A stretch of 64,000 nucleotides of DNA, from the NCBI RefSeq assembly GCF_022662375.1, contig NZ_JAKNQL010000010.1:186001-250000 (forward strand), in the 5' to 3' direction. The notes beneath the pieces are model-generated. The model made no database searches. It was not told where the DNA came from and saw only the letters and a list, made by a program, of their open reading frames with translations. The DNA is from Pseudomonas sp. CROZ-RG-20F-R04-15 (GTDB taxonomy: Bacteria; Pseudomonadota; Gammaproteobacteria; Pseudomonadales; Pseudomonadaceae). The translations under genes and the position numbers were made by a program. This document shows positions 15,796-24,166 of the stretch, one piece after another. How positions within the stretch are numbered: the stretch's first letter is position 1; each line of letters opens with the position of its first letter.

Positions 15796-18700
15796 ATGAA
15801 AAAGTTTTTCAAGAAAGTCGGCGCCTTCCTGCGCCAGACCTGGGTCTGGACCTTGCTGCTGGTGCTGTTTGTGGCGCTGCTGGTGTGGTTCGTCGGCCCG
15901 TTGTTGGCGGTGGATGACTACAAGTTCTGGGAGAGTGCGACCGCGCGCTTGCTGACCATCGCTGTGCTGTTCCTGATCTGGGGCCTGACCATGGTCTTCG
16001 TCAGCTGGCGCTCGGGTATTCGCAAGAAAGCCGAGGAAGAAAGCGAGGACGGCCAGGATCGCATTCGCCGCGAAGAGCTGATCGACGAAGAACAGAAGGA
16101 GTTGAAGGCACGTTTCAAAGACGCGCTGAAAACCCTGAAGACGTCGAGCCTGTATCGCGGCCGCAGCGAGCGCTGGCGCAGCGACTTGCCGTGGTACCTG
16201 CTGATCGGTCCGCAGGCTTCCGGCAAGACCAGCCTGCTGGACTTTTCCGGTCTGGAATTCCCGATCAACAAGATCGACCGCAAGCTGACCCGCGACACCC
16301 TCGGCACCCGTCATTGCGACTGGTACTTCGCCGACCACGGTGTGCTGATCGACACCGCCGGGCGTTACACCACGCAACCGGATGTGGAAGTCGACGGCGG
16401 TGCCTGGACAACGTTGCTGGAGCTGCTGCGCAAGCGTCGTCGCGGCCGTCCGTTGAACGGCGTGCTGGTGACCATTCCGGTGGAAACCCTGCTCGGCGGC
16501 AGTGAGCAGGACATCGACACCCTCGCGCGCCAGATTCGCGGCCGTCTGCAAGACGTGCATCAGAAACTGCACGTCGACGTACCGGTGTATCTGGTCCTGA
16601 GCAAAGCTGACAAGTTGCTCGGTTTCGACGAGTTCTTCGATCAACTGACCCGCGAAGAAAGCGATCAAGTGCTCGGCACCAGTTTCCGCAAGGATCAGGT
16701 CGGCACCGACGTCGCTGTGCTGCGCAACGAGTTCGAAGAGCTGCTGCGTCGCCTCAACAGCCAAGTGATCATGCGCATGCACTCCGAGCGCGACACTCAG
16801 CGCCGTGGCCGCATCCTCGACTTCCCGCATCAACTGGGGCAGATCGGCGAGCGCCTGTGCCTGTTCGTCGACATGGCGTTCACCGGCAACCGCTATCAGC
16901 GTGCCACGCAACTGCGTGGTTTCTACCTGACCAGCGCGCCGCACCTGACCCAAGAGATGGATGCGACCACCGCCGGCATCGGCGCCAGCCTCGGCATGAG
17001 CGCCGGCGTGCTGCCGACCCTGCGCAGCGGTCGTTCGCGGTTCATCCACCACTTGTTCAGCCAGGTGATTTTCCCTGAGTCCGACCTGGCCGGTCTGGAC
17101 AAGCGCGAACGCAGCCGCATTCATTGGGGCCAGCGTGCGCTGTACGTTGGCGCACTGGCCTCGCTGGCACTGTTCGGCATGCTCTGGGCGGGTGGTTTCT
17201 CGGCCAACTACGAGCGCCTGGAAAACCTGCGCAATCTGGCGCAGAACTGGACGCAGCAACGCACGGCGCTGTCGCCGCGTGATGACGCCATGGGCGTGCT
17301 GAAAACCCTCGACAGCAGCTATGCCGCAACTCAGGTGTTCCCGAAAAAGGGCGACGTTTCGTATCACGAACGTGGCGGGCTGTATCAGGGTGAAGACGTC
17401 AATCCAGTGGTCAAAGAGGCTTACGAGCGCGAGCTTGAAAAGCAACTGCTGCCACGGGTGGCGACCATGCTCGAAGGGCAGATCCGCGCCAACATGAAGG
17501 ACCGTGACCGCCTGCTCAACAGCCTGCGCGCGTACCTGATGCTGAACATGAAAGACCGTCGCGATGCGGCGTGGCTGAAGGACTGGGTCGGCACTGACTG
17601 GTCGACGCGCTACACCGGTAATACTGCGGTGCAGAACGGTCTGAATGCGCATCTGGAACGTTTGCTGAAACAGCCGTTTATCTACCCGCTGAACGACCAA
17701 CTGGTCACTCAGGCGCGTCAGGTATTGCGCAGCGAATCGCTGGCCACCGTGGTTTACCGCATGCTCCGCGAGCAGGCGCGCAACCTGCCGGACTATCGTT
17801 TCAGCCAACACCTCGGTCCACAAGGCTCGCTGTTTATCGGCACCGAATACGTGATCCCGGGTTTCTACACGCAAACCGGTTATCAGCAGTACTTCTCGGT
17901 ACAGGGTTCGGCGCTGGTCACCGACATTCTGCGTGACAACTGGGTACTCGGCGAAGGCGCAGGCATCAGCGACATGGACTTGCGTCGTCTGATGGTCGAG
18001 CTGGAGCAGCTGTACTTCCGCGACTACGCCAACTACTGGAGCGAAGCCGTTGGCCAAGTTGCATTGCCGCCGATCAGCGACGCCGGTGAAGGCGCCGAGC
18101 AACTGGCGGGCCTGACCTCGGCCAACTCGCCGGTGCTGGCATTGCTGACCGAAGTGCGTGAGAACACCCGCTTCCAGGCCGCTGCAGATCCGGTCGAAGA
18201 AGCTGGCGACGCTGCTGATGCGCTGTCCGGGCAGAAAGGCAAACTGGGTAAAGTCGGCAAACTGGCGTCTGCCGTGGCGGACAAGGCTTCGGCCCTGAAC
18301 GTGGCGAAAACCCTGCCGGACACCGCGAAGAAGTCGCTGCAACGCCGCTTCGAACCGCTGCATCGTTTGCTCGATGACAACAACGGCCCGGCGGCGGACC
18401 TGACGCCTGCACTGAGCGCGCTCAACGACCTGCAACTGCAACTCGCCGGTCTGGCCCGTTCCAGCACGCCGGAACAAGCCGCGTTCGAAATGGCGAAAAC
18501 CCGCATGAGCGGCCAGCGTGATGCGCTGACCAACCTGCGCAATGCCTCCAGCCGACTGCCGCGTCCGCTCAGCGTGTGGTTCAACGTGCTGGCCGAAGAT
18601 TCGTGGCGTCTGGTGCTCAACGATGCTTACCAATACCTGAACGGCCGTTATCAGAACGAGCTGTACAGCGTGTATGGCAAAACCATCAGCAAGCGTTATC

Positions 18701-19335
18701 CGTTCAGCGCCAGCAGCACCAGCGACGTAGCGATCAGCGATTTCCGTGAGTTCTTCCGCGCGCAAGGCACCGTCGACCGCTTCTTCGACAGCTACCTGCG
18801 TCCGTTCGTCAGCGGCGATCCGGGCAACTACCGCATGCGCAGCGTCGATGGTCACAGCCTGCCGGTATCGAAGATGTACCTGGACCAAATGGCCGCAGCG
18901 CTGACGATTCGTCAGAGCTTCTTCTCGATCAACCCGGCCGAGCCGACCGTGCAGTTCAAACTGGAGCCGTACACCCTCGACCCGGCGGTCAGCCGTTCCG
19001 AGTTCAAGTTCGGCGACAAGACCATGGAATACCGCCACGGTCCGATCCTGCCAATGTCCTTCAAGTGGCCGACCGATGCTGAAGACGGTCGCACCAGTCT
19101 GGTCATGGACAAAATGGCCGGGCGCCCGATCGGCATCGAGAAGAACTCCGGCCCATGGTCGCTGTTCCGTCTGTTCGACCTGATGCAGACCGAGTACCTG
19201 ACCGGCCGCGACGTGCTGGTGCTGAAAGCCGATGTAGGTGGCCTGCGCGCCAACTACCTGCTGACCAGCCAGCGCACGCCGAACCCGTTCGACATGGGCG
19301 TACTGCGCACCTTCCGTATGCCGGTGCAGCTCTGA
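15796..19335 (+). CDS. tssM: TssM (IcmF), inner-membrane T6SS core protein
   Basis: 1179 residues from ATG 15796. The in-frame TTG further upstream lies inside tssL and is not credible. Two N-terminal membrane helices (about 15-35 and 48-68), a cytoplasmic NTPase-like domain with Walker A GPQASGKTS near residue 138, a third helix near residue 445, and a large periplasmic region ending in the TssJ-binding part. The Walker A is intact. The stop overlaps the next start (TGATG). Equivalent to icmF2. Confidence 0.95.
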   Translation: MKKFFKKVGAFLRQTWVWTLLLVLFVALLVWFVGPLLAVDDYKFWESATARLLTIAVLFLIWGLTMVFVSWRSGIRKKAEEESEDGQDRIRREELIDEEQKELKARFKDALKTLKTSSLYRGRSERWRSDLPWYLLIGPQASGKTSLLDFSGLEFPINKIDRKLTRDTLGTRHCDWYFADHGVLIDTAGRYTTQPDVEVDGGAWTTLLELLRKRRRGRPLNGVLVTIPVETLLGGSEQDIDTLARQIRGRLQDVHQKLHVDVPVYLVLSKADKLLGFDEFFDQLTREESDQVLGTSFRKDQVGTDVAVLRNEFEELLRRLNSQVIMRMHSERDTQRRGRILDFPHQLGQIGERLCLFVDMAFTGNRYQRATQLRGFYLTSAPHLTQEMDATTAGIGASLGMSAGVLPTLRSGRSRFIHHLFSQVIFPESDLAGLDKRERSRIHWGQRALYVGALASLALFGMLWAGGFSANYERLENLRNLAQNWTQQRTALSPRDDAMGVLKTLDSSYAATQVFPKKGDVSYHERGGLYQGEDVNPVVKEAYERELEKQLLPRVATMLEGQIRANMKDRDRLLNSLRAYLMLNMKDRRDAAWLKDWVGTDWSTRYTGNTAVQNGLNAHLERLLKQPFIYPLNDQLVTQARQVLRSESLATVVYRMLREQARNLPDYRFSQHLGPQGSLFIGTEYVIPGFYTQTGYQQYFSVQGSALVTDILRDNWVLGEGAGISDMDLRRLMVELEQLYFRDYANYWSEAVGQVALPPISDAGEGAEQLAGLTSANSPVLALLTEVRENTRFQAAADPVEEAGDAADALSGQKGKLGKVGKLASAVADKASALNVAKTLPDTAKKSLQRRFEPLHRLLDDNNGPAADLTPALSALNDLQLQLAGLARSSTPEQAAFEMAKTRMSGQRDALTNLRNASSRLPRPLSVWFNVLAEDSWRLVLNDAYQYLNGRYQNELYSVYGKTISKRYPFSASSTSDVAISDFREFFRAQGTVDRFFDSYLRPFVSGDPGNYRMRSVDGHSLPVSKMYLDQMAAALTIRQSFFSINPAEPTVQFKLEPYTLDPAVSRSEFKFGDKTMEYRHGPILPMSFKWPTDAEDGRTSLVMDKMAGRPIGIEKNSGPWSLFRLFDLMQTEYLTGRDVLVLKADVGGLRANYLLTSQRTPNPFDMGVLRTFRMPVQL

Positions 19336-20063
19336 TGCTGGTGGCCAGTGCCTGGCGCAGCGCGGCGCGGACCGACCCGGGCAAGGTGCGGGCGCGCAAC
19401 GAAGATGCCTTCCTCGACTCGCCACAGCAGGGGCTGTGGGTGGTCGCGGACGGCATGGGCGGTCATCAGGGTGGCGACATCGCCAGCCAGTTGATCGTCG
19501 CCAGCCTGGCTGAACTGCCGCAACACGAGGACTTCGACGAACGCCTCAAAGCCATTCGCCAGTGCCTGCACTGGCTGAACCGGCGTTTGGGGCAGGAGTT
19601 GACGGTCACCGCCGGGCGTCACGACAGCATCATGGGCAGCACCGTCGTCGCGCTGCTGGTGGAAGGCAATCGCGCGGCCTGCATCTGGGCCGGCGACAGC
19701 CGTTGTTACATGTGGCGCGGGCAGCGGCTGTATCAGCTGTCCAAGGACCATTCGCTGCAACAGCAATTGATCGACGAGCAGCAAATGAGCGTCGAACAAG
19801 CGGCAGCACACCCGGCGGCTCAGGCGTTGACCCGAGCCGTCGGCGCCGCCGAACAACTGACCCTGGATGTCCTCGAACTCGAGGTCTATCCGGGCGATGC
19901 GTTTTTGCTCTGCAGCGATGGTTTGTATCAGGGCTTGAGCAGCGATGCCCTCGGCAACGCTCTCAGCCTCAGCGCGCCGCACGTGGCGCTGGAACGTTTG
20001 TTCGACGGCGCTCTGCGTGGCGCCGCGCGCGACAACCTGACAGCCGTGGTGATCCGCCAATGA
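19335..20063 (+). CDS. PP2C-type Ser/Thr phosphatase of the T6SS post-translational switch (Stp1-like)
   Basis: 242 residues from the ATG at 19335, which shares its A with the tssM stop. PP2C motifs: RARNEDAFLD, the metal-binding VADGMGGHQGGD, the GSTVVALL strand, WAGDSRCYMWR, LCSDGLYQGL and the C-terminal DNLTAVV. It would counteract the adjacent kinase on Fha or other T6SS targets. Family length is normal and all metal-binding aspartates are present. Equivalent in order to stp1 of P. aeruginosa H2. Confidence 0.92.
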   Translation: MLVASAWRSAARTDPGKVRARNEDAFLDSPQQGLWVVADGMGGHQGGDIASQLIVASLAELPQHEDFDERLKAIRQCLHWLNRRLGQELTVTAGRHDSIMGSTVVALLVEGNRAACIWAGDSRCYMWRGQRLYQLSKDHSLQQQLIDEQQMSVEQAAAHPAAQALTRAVGAAEQLTLDVLELEVYPGDAFLLCSDGLYQGLSSDALGNALSLSAPHVALERLFDGALRGAARDNLTAVVIRQ

Positions 20064-21061
20064 CTGAAATCGAATCCTCAGTCGATGACTTACTGATGAG
20101 CGAAGAACAGGCCAACAACCTGACCTACTTCGCCTTCGCCAAGGAAAACAAGGCAGAGCCTTTGCTGGCGCCGACCAAGGCCAGCATCGGTGCACTGCCG
20201 GATGTACTCGCCGGTCGCTACCACCTCGAGCGTCTGCTCGGGGCCGGTGGCATGGGCGCCGTTTACCGGGCGCGGGATCTGCTGCACGAACAGTTCGGTG
20301 ATCCCGATCCTTACATCGCGCTGAAAATCCTCAGCGAAGAATTTGCCGAATCGCCGGACGCCAGTGCCTTGCTCTACAGCGAGTTCGCCCTGACCCGACG
20401 CCTGCGCCACGACAACGTCGTGCGTGCACACACTTTTGAAGTCGACACCGACTGCCAGCGGGCCTTCATCACCATGGAATACATGCGTGGCCTGACCCTG
20501 GACAAATTGCTCTGCGAGCGGCCCCTCGGCCTGCCGTGGCAAGAACTGCGCGACATCGTCCTGCCGCTGCTCGACACGTTGGCCTACGCCCACGGTCGCG
20601 GCGTGCTGCACGGTGACCTGAAACCGAGCAACGTCATGCTCAGCGAAGACGGCTTGCGTCTCTTTGACTTCGGCCTCGGTCAGGCAGAGGAGGGCGTGTT
20701 GCCCGGCCTGCCACACCTGAGCCGCGAACGCTTCAACGCCTGGACCCCGGGCTACGCCGCCCCCGAACTGCTTGAGGGCCAACCGTTGTCGGCCAGCGCG
20801 GACGTGTACGGCGTGGCCTGCGTGATCTATGAATTGGCGGGCGGCAAACACCCGTTCCGCCGCTTGCCCTCGACCCAGGCCCGCGACGAGCATCTGGAGC
20901 GCGAGCTGCAAGCACCGGCGAATTTACCCAAACACGGCTGGCCAGCGCTGCGAACCGCGCTGAGCTTCGACCCGGCAGAACGCACCATCACTGCCCAACA
21001 ATTGCGTGACGCCTTGGGCGCCACTTCGTCCTGGCTGCAACGGTTGCGACTTCGGGCCTAA
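20060..21061 (+). CDS. Ser/Thr protein kinase of the T6SS locus (Stk1-like)
   Basis: 333 residues from ATG 20060, overlapping the phosphatase stop by four bases. Hanks-type kinase: glycine loop GAGGMGAVY at 61-69, lysine K89 in ALKI, catalytic loop HGDLKPSN at 184-191 (H-G-D in place of the usual HRD), DFG at 203-205 and an APE motif. Because the arginine before the catalytic aspartate is replaced by glycine, activation-loop phosphorylation may not be needed (RD versus non-RD kinases; inference). No membrane segment, unlike PpkA. Last gene before vgrG. Confidence 0.92.
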   Translation: MTEIESSVDDLLMSEEQANNLTYFAFAKENKAEPLLAPTKASIGALPDVLAGRYHLERLLGAGGMGAVYRARDLLHEQFGDPDPYIALKILSEEFAESPDASALLYSEFALTRRLRHDNVVRAHTFEVDTDCQRAFITMEYMRGLTLDKLLCERPLGLPWQELRDIVLPLLDTLAYAHGRGVLHGDLKPSNVMLSEDGLRLFDFGLGQAEEGVLPGLPHLSRERFNAWTPGYAAPELLEGQPLSASADVYGVACVIYELAGGKHPFRRLPSTQARDEHLERELQAPANLPKHGWPALRTALSFDPAERTITAQQLRDALGATSSWLQRLRLRA

Positions 21062-21089
21062 CGGATGACATTCGAACAGGGAGCACTTT

Positions 21090-23126
21090 ATGTTCAACCC
21101 AGCTAACGAAACCCACTTCAGCCTCAAGGTCGAAGACTACGTCGGCGACCTGCAAGTGCTGTCGTTCACCGGCACCGAAGGCATCAGCCAGCCGTTTCGC
21201 TTCGACTTGGAATTGGTCAGCGAAAACCCTGATCTGGACCTCGAACAACTGCTGCACAAGCAGGCGTTTCTCGCATTCGATCCACAAGGCTCGGGCATCC
21301 ACGGGCAGATCTACCGCGTCGCCCAAGGCGATGCCGGCAAGCGCCTGACCCGCTACAAAGTGTCGATGGTGCCGCAACTGCAATACCTGCATCACCGAAC
21401 CAACCAGCGCATCTACCAGCAGATGTCGGCGCCGAAAATCATCGCGCTGATCCTCGAAGAGCACGGCATCAAGGGCAACGCCTACAGCTTCCAGCTCAGC
21501 CAGCCGTGCCCAGATCGCGACTACTGCGTGCAGTACGACGAAACCGACCTGCACTTCGTCCAGCGCCTGTGCGAAGAGGAAGGCATTCACTACCACTTCC
21601 AGCACAGCGACAAAGGCCACCTGCTGGTGTTCGGCGACGACCAGACCGTGTTCCCCGACCTCGGCCAGCCGACCGCGTACGTGCAGGGCAGCGGCATGGT
21701 CGCCGAAGAACCGGTGATCAAAGGCTTCAAGCTGCGCCTGGAAACCCGCACCAGCCGCACCACGCGCCGCGACTACGACTTCGAAAAACCGCGCCTGCAA
21801 ATGGAAGCGGCCTACAAACCGGACGGCGAGAGCACCGAGCCAGATCTCGAAGACTACGACTACCCCGGCCGCTTCATCGACCGCGCCCGTGGCAAGTTCC
21901 TCAGCCAACGCGCCCTCGAACGCCATCGCGCCGACTACCGTCAAGCCGAAGGCCGTGGCGACCAGACCAAACTGGTCAGCGGCCACTTCATGGCCATGTC
22001 CGACCACCCCCGCAGCGAGTGGAACGACCTGTGGCTGCTCACCGAAATCTTCCACGAAGGCAAACAGCCGCAAGTCCTCGAAGAAGGCGTGACCAGCGAC
22101 ACCACCGACAACAAGGACGACTTCCACCAGGGCTACCGCAACACCTTCCTCGCCACCCCGTGGGACGTGTTCTACCGCCCAGCCCTCGAACACCCGAAAC
22201 CGCGCGTCCTCGGCAGCCAAACCGCCATGGTCACCGGCCCCAAAGGCGAAGAAATCCACTGCGACCAATACGGCCGCATCAAAGTCCAGTTTCACTGGGA
22301 CCGCGAAGGCCTCGCCGACGACAAAACCAGCTGCTGGCTGCGCGTCTCCAGCTCCTGGGCCGGCGACCGCTACGGCGCCATCAGCATCCCGCGCATCGGC
22401 ATGGAAGTCCTCGTCACCTTCCTCGAAGGCGACCCCGACCAACCGCTGGTGACCGGCTGCCTGTACCACAAGGAAAACCCGGTGCCGTACGCCCTGCCGG
22501 CGAACAAGACTCGCAGTGTGTTCAAAACACTCAGCTCGCCGGGGGGCGGTGGGTACAACGAACTGCGCATCGAAGACAAGAAAGGTGCGGAGCAGATCTA
22601 CATTCATGCGCAGCGTGACTGGGATGAAAACGTCGAGCATGACCAGAAGATTCGGGTCGGCAATGAACGTCACGACACGGTGGTTAAGAACACCTACACC
22701 GAGCTGAAGGCTGAAGAACACCGCACCACTATCAGCGACCGCAAGATTGAAGCGAAGCTGGATGATCACCTGACGGTGGGGCAGAACCAGCATGTGAAAC
22801 TGGGGACTGCGCAACTGACCAGTGTGGGGAAAGAGATTCACCTCAAGGCTGGGGACAAGATTGTTATTGAGGCGGGGACGGAGCTGACCATTCTTGGGGG
22901 TGGGAGCTTTATCAAGCTGGATGGCGGTGGGGTGACGGTGGTTGGGCCGGTGATCAAGATCAATGCGGGTGGTTCGGCTGGTTCCGGCACGGGGATCGGG
23001 ATTAAACCGCCGGTGCTGCCGGGGGCGGCGGATAAGGATAAGGCGGGGAGTTTGATGGATCAGGCGTTGGGGAATGCGGTGCCTGAGAAGGTTAAACCGA
23101 AGGCTTTTTTTGTGTTTTCCGAATGA
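21090..23126 (+). CDS. vgrG: VgrG (TssI), T6SS spike protein
   Basis: 678 residues. gp27-like base (1-360) with the typical start FSLKVEDYVGDLQVLSFTGTE, gp5-like OB region with the conserved YGRIKVQFHWDREG and SSSWAGDRYGAISIPRIGMEVLV motifs, and a C-terminal beta-helix needle with valine and glycine repeats ending about residue 650. No extra enzymatic domain. Codon use shifts to a more relaxed style in the last 500 bases. It overlaps the next gene by four bases, tying the spike to the effector island that follows. Confidence 0.96.
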   Translation: MFNPANETHFSLKVEDYVGDLQVLSFTGTEGISQPFRFDLELVSENPDLDLEQLLHKQAFLAFDPQGSGIHGQIYRVAQGDAGKRLTRYKVSMVPQLQYLHHRTNQRIYQQMSAPKIIALILEEHGIKGNAYSFQLSQPCPDRDYCVQYDETDLHFVQRLCEEEGIHYHFQHSDKGHLLVFGDDQTVFPDLGQPTAYVQGSGMVAEEPVIKGFKLRLETRTSRTTRRDYDFEKPRLQMEAAYKPDGESTEPDLEDYDYPGRFIDRARGKFLSQRALERHRADYRQAEGRGDQTKLVSGHFMAMSDHPRSEWNDLWLLTEIFHEGKQPQVLEEGVTSDTTDNKDDFHQGYRNTFLATPWDVFYRPALEHPKPRVLGSQTAMVTGPKGEEIHCDQYGRIKVQFHWDREGLADDKTSCWLRVSSSWAGDRYGAISIPRIGMEVLVTFLEGDPDQPLVTGCLYHKENPVPYALPANKTRSVFKTLSSPGGGGYNELRIEDKKGAEQIYIHAQRDWDENVEHDQKIRVGNERHDTVVKNTYTELKAEEHRTTISDRKIEAKLDDHLTVGQNQHVKLGTAQLTSVGKEIHLKAGDKIVIEAGTELTILGGGSFIKLDGGGVTVVGPVIKINAGGSAGSGTGIGIKPPVLPGAADKDKAGSLMDQALGNAVPEKVKPKAFFVFSE

Positions 23127-24166
23127 TGAGTGTCGTGATGACAACAAACAGGTACGTAAGGCAGATGAAGTGGTTTTCGATTGTTTTGTTGTGCTGGGGC
23201 ATGACTTCGGGGGCCTTTGCCTCTTCGTCCAGCACCGCCCAATGCCCAAGCGGCAATTTTGCTGATTTCGTAAAAGTTTTTGCATCTGAGCCAGAGACAC
23301 AGAAAGCGTTTATTGCGTCTCCTGTGAAGCATGTTCACGTGATAGCTGATGGGAAAATACCGAAGGTTGTCGAACGGAGCTTGGGCTCGATTTCCGCCGA
23401 TGAGTTGAAGGTGCTGCTTCCGGAAAATGCTGCCAAATTGGGTCTCACTATTGAAACCAAGGTGCCTGACAGGGTGGTCGTCCGAGATGAGGCGGGCCAT
23501 TTTTTGAAGATTTTTCTTTTCAAACACAGTGATTGCTGGGCTCTGAATCGAGTGGAGAACTGGGCAATCGATGCGGTCATGGAAGAGATCACTCAGTCTG
23601 AGAAACTAACGCCAGGTGAGCTAGAACTCAAAAAAGGCGTCATATTTGACAGACTGGTCAATAAGGCGTCTCCAGCATCAGGTATCTCTTTATACGCTGC
23701 GGCATTGGATAGCTATTTAGATGGTGCCCAGAAGGGTTCGGCGCAAGCAGCATTTGCTGCTGCGGGAATCAGTCTTTCTGGGCAAGCGCCACGCTTGGAG
23801 AATTTCAGAATCCTGGCGTTATTGATTCAAGCTTCAGAACAAGTTCCGGATGCCGGCTTGACTCTCGCAGATTTTTATTGCGATGAGGGTGAGTACGACG
23901 AAAATCACGGTTGTATTAACCCCAAAGAATCAATAGCGACATTGGAGCGTGCCGCCCGCCTAGGTTCGACTAACGCACTGATTCGATTAGGTGAAGTGTA
24001 CGAAGCGGGAGCCCTCGTAGCTGCTGACTTGCCTCGCGCGATGGCGTGTTACCGGAAGATCCAGAAAACCGATCCTAACACGGCTACCGCGTTGGTTGAG
24101 CGCTTGGCAGCCCGAGGCGTCGTCAGCGATAACTCTATTCAATGTTTTGAAGCAGGAAGCTTTTGA
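23123..24166 (+). CDS. Exported Sel1-repeat protein with CPS-F-F module, candidate immunity or adaptor
   Basis: 347 residues from ATG 23123; an ATG at 23165 gives a cleaner signal peptide (MKWFSIVLLCWGMTSGAFA). Residues from about 40 to 150 form a module beginning CPSGNFADFVKVFAS and ending DCWALNRVENWAIDAV, which recurs in the proteins at 30878 and 39187. The C-terminal half (about 190-345) has Sel1-like helical repeats. Export signal plus Sel1 repeats is known for several T6SS immunity proteins. It lies between vgrG and the hydrolase gene, sharing one base with the latter. Function inferred. Confidence 0.72.
   Translation: MMSVVMTTNRYVRQMKWFSIVLLCWGMTSGAFASSSSTAQCPSGNFADFVKVFASEPETQKAFIASPVKHVHVIADGKIPKVVERSLGSISADELKVLLPENAAKLGLTIETKVPDRVVVRDEAGHFLKIFLFKHSDCWALNRVENWAIDAVMEEITQSEKLTPGELELKKGVIFDRLVNKASPASGISLYAAALDSYLDGAQKGSAQAAFAAAGISLSGQAPRLENFRILALLIQASEQVPDAGLTLADFYCDEGEYDENHGCINPKESIATLERAARLGSTNALIRLGEVYEAGALVAADLPRAMACYRKIQKTDPNTATALVERLAARGVVSDNSIQCFEAGSF

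Noticed and set aside
15655..19425. Very long minus-strand open frame opposite tssM (1256 codons)
   Set aside because: A shadow of high-GC codon bias on the opposite strand. The plus-strand tssM has clear family motifs and the minus product is low-complexity His/Gln/Arg-rich sequence.
1..23126. Prophage or pyocin tail module suggested by gp25, PAAR and VgrG genes
   Set aside because: TssF, TssG, ClpV, TssJKLM and Stk/Stp are specific to T6SS and no phage capsid, terminase or lysis genes are present.
20988..23300. Long minus-strand open frame opposite vgrG
   Set aside because: Shadow frame over a definite vgrG; low-complexity Phe/Val/Ala-rich product.
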